DNA of 10,299 nt from Pseudomonadota bacterium. GTDB lineage: Bacteria > Pseudomonadota > Alphaproteobacteria > UBA2966 > CAIVPW01. The position numbers and the translations under genes were made by a program. Under the pieces are notes generated by a model that made no database searches, was not told the origin of the DNA, and saw nothing but the letters and a program-made list of their open reading frames with translations. The stretch's first letter is position 1, and the number at the start of each line of letters is the position of its first letter. Below, in pieces: positions 6,254-10,299 of the stretch. The DNA lies in assembly GCA_027625125.1 (NCBI GenBank), contig JAQBXG010000044.1:1-10299 (forward strand), read 5' to 3'.

Positions 6254-7429
6254 ATGGCTCGCGCGCGCGCCGCCGTGCTGCTCGCCGCGCTGGCGGCAAG
6301 CTTCGGGCCGGCGGCGGCGGCCCCGGCATCGGCGGCGGATTGGGGCGCGATCGGCGAACTCAAGCCCACGTTGTCGTTCACCGGCTGGCGGTCCCGGGAC
6401 ACGGCCTCCGAAGTCATCACGACGACGCTGACCTGCCTCCGTCTGCAACTCGACGGCGGCCACCGCACCGAATCCGGCGACCTCACGTGGCTCGCGGTCT
6501 ACGACAACGACATCCTCGCCGGCGGCCTGGTCAAAAGCCCATCGTTTCCGGCCCTGATCCAGGTTCCGCAACCGACGTATTTCGATCTCCATCGCCAGGT
6601 CACGTCGACCGGCGTCTCCCGCTGGACCCACTCGGTCTCCCGCGCCTCTGTCGCGTGGGAAACGGATCGCGGCCGCATCATCGTCGGCCGCCAGCGCGTC
6701 GCGTGGGGGTCGGGGCGCATCTGGAACCCCACCGACCGCTTCAATCCCGCATCGCCAACCGGCATCGACGCAGGCGGCAAGACCGGCTCGGACTCAATTC
6801 TGGTCGAACGCTTCGCCGGCGCGTTCGGGGCCCTGCAACTGGTGGCCGCGCCGGGCCGCGGCGTGAACAGCGTCTCCCGCAAACTCGCGGTCCGCTGGCG
6901 CGATACCATCGGCGAAACCGACTATGCGCTGCTGGCCGGCCGCATCGGCGATGAAGCAATCGCCGGTCTCGATCTCGCCACCAACGTGCCGACCGGCGGC
7001 CTGCATCTCGAAGCGACGGCGGGCTGGCCCAAGACCGAATCGCGCTATGTGCAATACGCCGCCGGTTACGACACGCCGTGGCAACCGGGATTCCTCGACA
7101 ACGCGATCACACTGGGCATCGAATACTTCCGCAACACCGCCGCCACCGGGCGCGCCCCGGCGGCGCTCGCCACCGACCGCCTGCAATCGCGGCGGCGGCA
7201 TCTTGTCGCGTTGTCGGCGGGCTACGATCTCGCCTTCCTGTGGCGGGCGGCGGCCACCGCGCTGCTCGATACCGAGGCGGGCAGCCGCGTCGTCATCCCG
7301 TCCGTCACCTGGTCGGCGTCCCAGAACGTCGATATCCAGTTCCTCGCCCAATTCTACCAGGGCGGCCCCGACAGCGAATACGGCGCCGGCCAGGACGCGT
7401 TCCTGATCCGCCTCACCGCGTATTTTTGA
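6254..7429 (+). CDS. Exported beta-barrel-like outer-membrane protein of the ABC/LolA-like operon
   Basis: A 391-residue protein with an Ala-rich signal peptide (cleavage likely near residue 27, ASA/ADWG) and a body of alternating hydrophobic/polar strands. It ends in LIRLTAYF: a C-terminal Phe preceded by alternating residues is the usual signal for BAM-dependent outer-membrane barrels. The middle holds two distinctive stretches, GRQRVAWG (145-152) and WNPTDRFNP (157-165). I associate these with porin-like proteins of the DUF1302 or alginate-export sort and with barrels next to LolA-like/ABC operons; I cannot assign a named family. There is a single Cys (61) in the mature part. It starts 2 bases after the ATPase stop, so it is the last gene of the operon. 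It probably acts as the outer-membrane acceptor or pore for the cargo. That role is inferred from position and fold only. Confidence 0.75.
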   Translation: MARARAAVLLAALAASFGPAAAAPASAADWGAIGELKPTLSFTGWRSRDTASEVITTTLTCLRLQLDGGHRTESGDLTWLAVYDNDILAGGLVKSPSFPALIQVPQPTYFDLHRQVTSTGVSRWTHSVSRASVAWETDRGRIIVGRQRVAWGSGRIWNPTDRFNPASPTGIDAGGKTGSDSILVERFAGAFGALQLVAAPGRGVNSVSRKLAVRWRDTIGETDYALLAGRIGDEAIAGLDLATNVPTGGLHLEATAGWPKTESRYVQYAAGYDTPWQPGFLDNAITLGIEYFRNTAATGRAPAALATDRLQSRRRHLVALSAGYDLAFLWRAAATALLDTEAGSRVVIPSVTWSASQNVDIQFLAQFYQGGPDSEYGAGQDAFLIRLTAYF

Positions 7430-7462
7430 GGGGGCCTTCATTTCCGAAGTGGGACTGATCCA

Positions 7463-8362
7463 ATGAGCGCGATTCTGACGGCGGTCGTCCAGATTCTGGT
7501 GCCTTTCGTCCTTGCGGCGGACCTTGCGTTTGTCCGCCGCGCCAACCGCGCCATGTGGCTTTCTCAGGTTGTGCTGGCCGCTTTGGCGACGGTGCTGGTG
7601 CTGGCCATCAGCCGCTGGGATCAGCTCAGCGCGCACTTGCTGGTGGGAATTCCAGTCTTGCTCGTCGCGGCCGCGGTTCGCGGATACCGGCGCATTTCCA
7701 TCAACGCGCGGCCGACCGGCAAGGCCTCGGTGATCTTGACTGCTTTGCTGATTGTCGCGCTCGGCGCCGCGGATGCGCGATTGTTCGTGGGGCACGTCAC
7801 GCCGGCCGGCGCGGTGAATCTGGCGTTTCCCTTTGCCGGCGGCGCGTATTACATCGGCGGTGGCGGTAACACGCGGTGGATCAACAATCATCAGAATGAC
7901 AACCCGCAGCGTTTCGCGATCGATGTGCTGAAGTTGAATGCATGGGGCCGTGCGTCAGCCGGCACATCCCCGCGCAGTCTGGATGCCTATGCGAGTTTTG
8001 GCGAGCCGGTGCGCAGTCCCTGTCGCGGCATCGTCACGGTCGCCGAGGACGGACACCCGGACCTGGTCCCCCCGGACCGCGACCCGGATTCAAGAGCGGG
8101 CAATCACGTGGTGATCGCCTGTTCGGGCATCAAGGTGCTGCTCGCGCACCTGCGGCTGGGGAGCATCGCAGTCGAGCCCGGCAGCGCCGTCGAGGCCGGG
8201 TCGCTCGTCGGCGAGGTCGGCAACTCCGGCAACACCAACCAACCGCACCTGCATATCCACGCCGAGCGCGGCGGATCGGACACGAGCATCCTCGAAAACG
8301 ACCCGGTGCCGGTCGTCTTTGACGGTCGGTTTCTGGTTCGAAACAGCATCGTCTTTCCCTAG
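7463..8362 (+). CDS. Membrane-anchored M23 (LytM-like) metallopeptidase-family protein with altered first motif
   Basis: A 299-residue protein. It has about four N-terminal hydrophobic helices (about 5-25, 31-50, 58-73, 87-105), then a C-terminal M23/LytM-type domain (about 118-295). Seen: NHVVIAC (214-220), LLAHLRLGSIAVEPGSAVEAGSLVGEVGNSGNTNQPHLHIHAE with the HxH pair H262/H264. M23 enzymes are zinc endopeptidases that cut peptidoglycan cross-links, or degenerate activators of amidases. The usual HxxxD motif reads RFAID (R150, D154), so the expected first zinc His is absent. H143, in NNHQND just upstream, might replace it. The gene follows the barrel gene after 33 bases with a weak GGGA about 10 bases before the ATG. 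It is followed by an 85-base gap, so it is probably only loosely linked to either operon. Its 5' half uses more T-ending and TTG codons than its neighbours. Active peptidase or inactive relative cannot be decided here. Confidence 0.82.
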   Translation: MSAILTAVVQILVPFVLAADLAFVRRANRAMWLSQVVLAALATVLVLAISRWDQLSAHLLVGIPVLLVAAAVRGYRRISINARPTGKASVILTALLIVALGAADARLFVGHVTPAGAVNLAFPFAGGAYYIGGGGNTRWINNHQNDNPQRFAIDVLKLNAWGRASAGTSPRSLDAYASFGEPVRSPCRGIVTVAEDGHPDLVPPDRDPDSRAGNHVVIACSGIKVLLAHLRLGSIAVEPGSAVEAGSLVGEVGNSGNTNQPHLHIHAERGGSDTSILENDPVPVVFDGRFLVRNSIVFP

Positions 8363-8447
8363 GTTCGCGGCGCGGCGTCGCGGTTTTGGCGGGTATGCGG
8401 GCCCGTCGCACCTTGACGCCTTTCGGCCCCGCCTCTACCTAAACGCC
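8363..8447 (+). promoter_or_regulatory. Spacer upstream of def with possible sigma-70-like promoter
   Basis: This 85-base non-coding stretch must drive the def-fmt-truA operon unless transcription reads through. TTGACG at 8413-8418 is a strong -35 match. Downstream, TCTACCTA at 8434-8441 is a partial match to alphaproteobacterial -10 elements of the GCTANAWC kind. Transcription from such a pair would begin at or within a base or two of the def ATG at 8448. No Shine-Dalgarno is visible in the bases before that ATG. The -10 match is weak. Confidence 0.4.
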
Positions 8448-8990
8448 ATGTCCCTGTTGCCCATCCTCATCGCCCCGGACCGGCGGCTGAAGGCGATCTC
8501 CGAGCCGGTGGCGGCCGTCGAGGCCGATGTCGCCCGGCTGATGGACAACATGCTCGAAACGATGCTCGCCGCCCCCGGCCTCGGCCTGTCGGCGGTCCAG
8601 GTCGGCATCGCCCGCCGCATCGTCGTCGCCCGCGCCCCCGATACGCCCACCCAGTCGGACCCCGACGCCGCCCCACGCACGCTGATGATGGCCAACCCCG
8701 AAATCGTCTGGGCGTCCGATGAAACGGCGCTGATGGAAGAAGGCTGCCTGTCGCTGCCCGACCAGTACGCCGATCTCGAACGCCCGGCCGAGGTCACGGT
8801 GCGCTACCTAGACCGCGGCGGCGAACAGGTCGAAACAAAGGCCACCGGCGTCCTCGCCCGCTGCCTGCAACACGAGCTCGACCACCTCGACGGCGTGCTG
8901 CTGGTCGACCGCCTGTCGCCGGTGCGCCGCAACATCATCCTGCGAAAACTGGCCAAGGCGAAAAAGTTCAAGCAGTCCGACGCGGCCTGA
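8448..8990 (+). CDS. def: Peptide deformylase
   Basis: Removes the N-formyl group from the initiator methionine of nascent proteins at the ribosome exit; an Fe2+/Zn2+ hydrolase. The 180 residues are the usual length. Seen: motif 1 GLGLSAVQ (44-51; Ser where most have Ala), motif 2 EGCLSLP (98-104) with metal ligand C100, and motif 3 QHELDHLDG with H142, E143 and H146. The C-terminal RRNIILRKLAKAKK tail is Lys/Arg-rich as in many type I enzymes. Start: the frame is open back to 8319, but MSLLPILIAPDRRLKAISEPV at 8448 is the expected N-terminus, and the extension would overlap the M23 gene. There is no visible Shine-Dalgarno. fmt begins 2 bases after its stop, giving the classic def-fmt pairing. 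Confidence 0.96.
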   Translation: MSLLPILIAPDRRLKAISEPVAAVEADVARLMDNMLETMLAAPGLGLSAVQVGIARRIVVARAPDTPTQSDPDAAPRTLMMANPEIVWASDETALMEEGCLSLPDQYADLERPAEVTVRYLDRGGEQVETKATGVLARCLQHELDHLDGVLLVDRLSPVRRNIILRKLAKAKKFKQSDAA

Positions 8991-8992
8991 CG

Positions 8993-9934
8993 ATGCGGCT
9001 GGTGTTCTTCGGCACGCCGGAGTTCGCCGTGCCGTCGCTGCGCGCGCTCCACGCCGCCGGCCACGACATCGCCGCGGTCTATACCCGGCCGCCCAGGCCG
9101 GCCGGGCGCGGCCACCGCGAACAACAGTCCCCGGTCCACGCCGCCGCCCAATCTCTCGGCCTGCCGGTCCGCACGCCCAAAACCCTCCGCGACGAATCCG
9201 AACAGCGCGCGTTCGCCGAATTGCGGCCCGAAGTCGGCATCGTCGTCGCCTACGGCCTGCTGCTGCCCGAAGCGATCTATGCCGCGCCGCAACACGGCTG
9301 CCTGAACCTGCATGCGTCGCTGCTGCCCCGCTGGCGCGGGGCCGCGCCGATCCCCCACGCGATTCTCGCTGGCGATACCCGCCATGGCTTCACGGTGATG
9401 CAGATCGAGGCGGGCCTCGATACCGGCGCGATCCGTCTGCAACAAACTGTTGATGTCGGCCCGCGCCCGACCGCCGCGCAACTGCACGACGCCCTCGCCG
9501 AACACGGCGCGCGCGGCCTGGTTGCGGCCCTCGAAGCCATCGCTGCCGGGCGGCTGCCGTCGCACCCGCAATCGGAACAGGGCGCCACCGTCGCGCCGAA
9601 AACCTTGCCCGAAGATGCGCGCCTCGATTGGTCGCGCCCCGCCGCCGAACTCGAGGCCCGCGTCCGCGCCTTCACCCCCGCCGCCTGGTTCGAAACCAAT
9701 GGCGAGCGCCTGCGGGTCGTCGCCGCCGAACTGGTTGCGGGCGCGCCGTCCGCAGGACCGCCGTCTGCGGGAACGCCGTCCGCAGGACCCGGCACGGTGC
9801 TGCCGGATTTCACCATCGTCTGCGGCGACGGCGCGCTTCGCGTCACGCGCGTCCAGCGCCCCGGCAAACAGCCGGTCGATGCCGACGCCTTTCTGCGCGG
9901 ATACAATCTGCCCGCGAACCTCTCCGGCGGCTGA
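8993..9934 (+). CDS. fmt: Methionyl-tRNA formyltransferase
   Basis: Transfers a formyl group from 10-formyl-THF to Met-tRNAfMet, the counterpart of Def upstream. The 313 residues are normal length. Seen: N-terminal VFFGTPEFAVPSL (4-16), the Rossmann-type transferase domain with VVAYGLLLP (84-92), catalytic LNLHASLLPRWRGAAPI (104-120) carrying N105 and H107, and D143 in GLDTGA. The C-terminal tRNA-binding domain includes ARLDWSRPAAEL (209-220) and VRAFTPAAWFE (224-234). Unusual: the C-terminal domain contains a PSAG-type triplicate (about 251-267) encoded by a 15-base tandem repeat. It starts 2 bases after def and ends one base before truA, so it is the middle gene of a tight operon. Confidence 0.97.
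   Translation: MRLVFFGTPEFAVPSLRALHAAGHDIAAVYTRPPRPAGRGHREQQSPVHAAAQSLGLPVRTPKTLRDESEQRAFAELRPEVGIVVAYGLLLPEAIYAAPQHGCLNLHASLLPRWRGAAPIPHAILAGDTRHGFTVMQIEAGLDTGAIRLQQTVDVGPRPTAAQLHDALAEHGARGLVAALEAIAAGRLPSHPQSEQGATVAPKTLPEDARLDWSRPAAELEARVRAFTPAAWFETNGERLRVVAAELVAGAPSAGPPSAGTPSAGPGTVLPDFTIVCGDGALRVTRVQRPGKQPVDADAFLRGYNLPANLSGG
9745..9789 (+). repeat. Three imperfect 15-bp tandem units inside fmt
   Basis: Units at 9745-9759, 9760-9774 and 9775-9789 share the core GCCGTC-GC-GGA-C. The first and third are identical (GCCGTCCGCAGGACC); the middle one (GCCGTCTGCGGGAAC) differs at four positions. They are in frame and encode successive PSAG(P/T) units in the C-terminal domain of Fmt. Confidence 0.85.
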
Positions 9935-9935
9935 G

Positions 9936-10299
<364 letters not shown>

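Noticed and set aside
7078..7458. Small plus-strand frames inside the barrel and M23 genes
   Set aside because: They are alternative frames of genes with clear signal-peptide, barrel or M23 features, and have no ribosome site or domain of their own.
7430..7462. Possible hairpin CTTC...GAAG between the barrel and M23 genes
   Set aside because: The stem is four bases with no T tract; too weak to call a terminator.
8363..8389. Possible terminator after the M23-family gene (two CGCG blocks followed by GTTTT)
   Set aside because: Only a 4-base self-complementary stem with a long loop and a short T run; not distinguishable from chance in GC-rich DNA.
8319..8447. Upstream extension of def to ATG 8319
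   Set aside because: It overlaps the end of the M23-family gene and adds sequence not seen in deformylases; MSLLPILIAPD at 8448 is the normal start.

Overview
The window is GC-rich (roughly two-thirds G+C by eye, with third codon positions strongly G/C) and almost entirely coding. It looks like a chromosomal segment of an alphaproteobacterium, possibly of the Rhodospirillales or an uncultured relative. The reasons are the aerobic cobaltochelatase pair cobS-cobT behind a J-domain gene, and the housekeeping order def-fmt-truA. No mobile element, CRISPR array, tRNA or rRNA was seen.

Left part (1-2246, minus strand): a three-gene unit read right to left. It holds a small J-domain co-chaperone-like protein with a Cys/His-rich N-terminal segment, cobS (complete) and cobT (N-terminal 233 codons, cut by the window edge). 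The genes overlap or nearly touch. CobS and CobT are the AAA+ ATPase and the partner subunit that, with CobN, insert cobalt in the aerobic cobalamin pathway.

Middle part (2286-7429, plus strand): a compact five-gene operon transcribed divergently from the cob unit. It encodes a periplasmic LolA-like protein, two paralogous FtsX/LolC-type ABC permeases, a LolD/MacB-type ATPase and an exported beta-barrel-like protein ending in Phe. Gaps are 2, -8, 9 and 2 bases. Together the products would span inner membrane, periplasm and outer membrane. The gene set suggests a dedicated trans-envelope exporter of a lipid or lipidated cargo, not the housekeeping Lol system; the cargo is unknown. This is the most interesting system in the window.

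Right part (7463-10299, plus strand): first a stand-alone membrane-anchored M23/LytM-type protein with a non-canonical first metal-binding motif. After an 85-base spacer with a possible promoter comes the operon def (peptide deformylase), fmt (methionyl-tRNA formyltransferase) and truA (tRNA pseudouridine synthase, 5' part only). Def and Fmt remove and add the formyl group of initiator methionine; TruA modifies the tRNA anticodon arm.

All functional names come from motif recognition by eye; no database search was possible.
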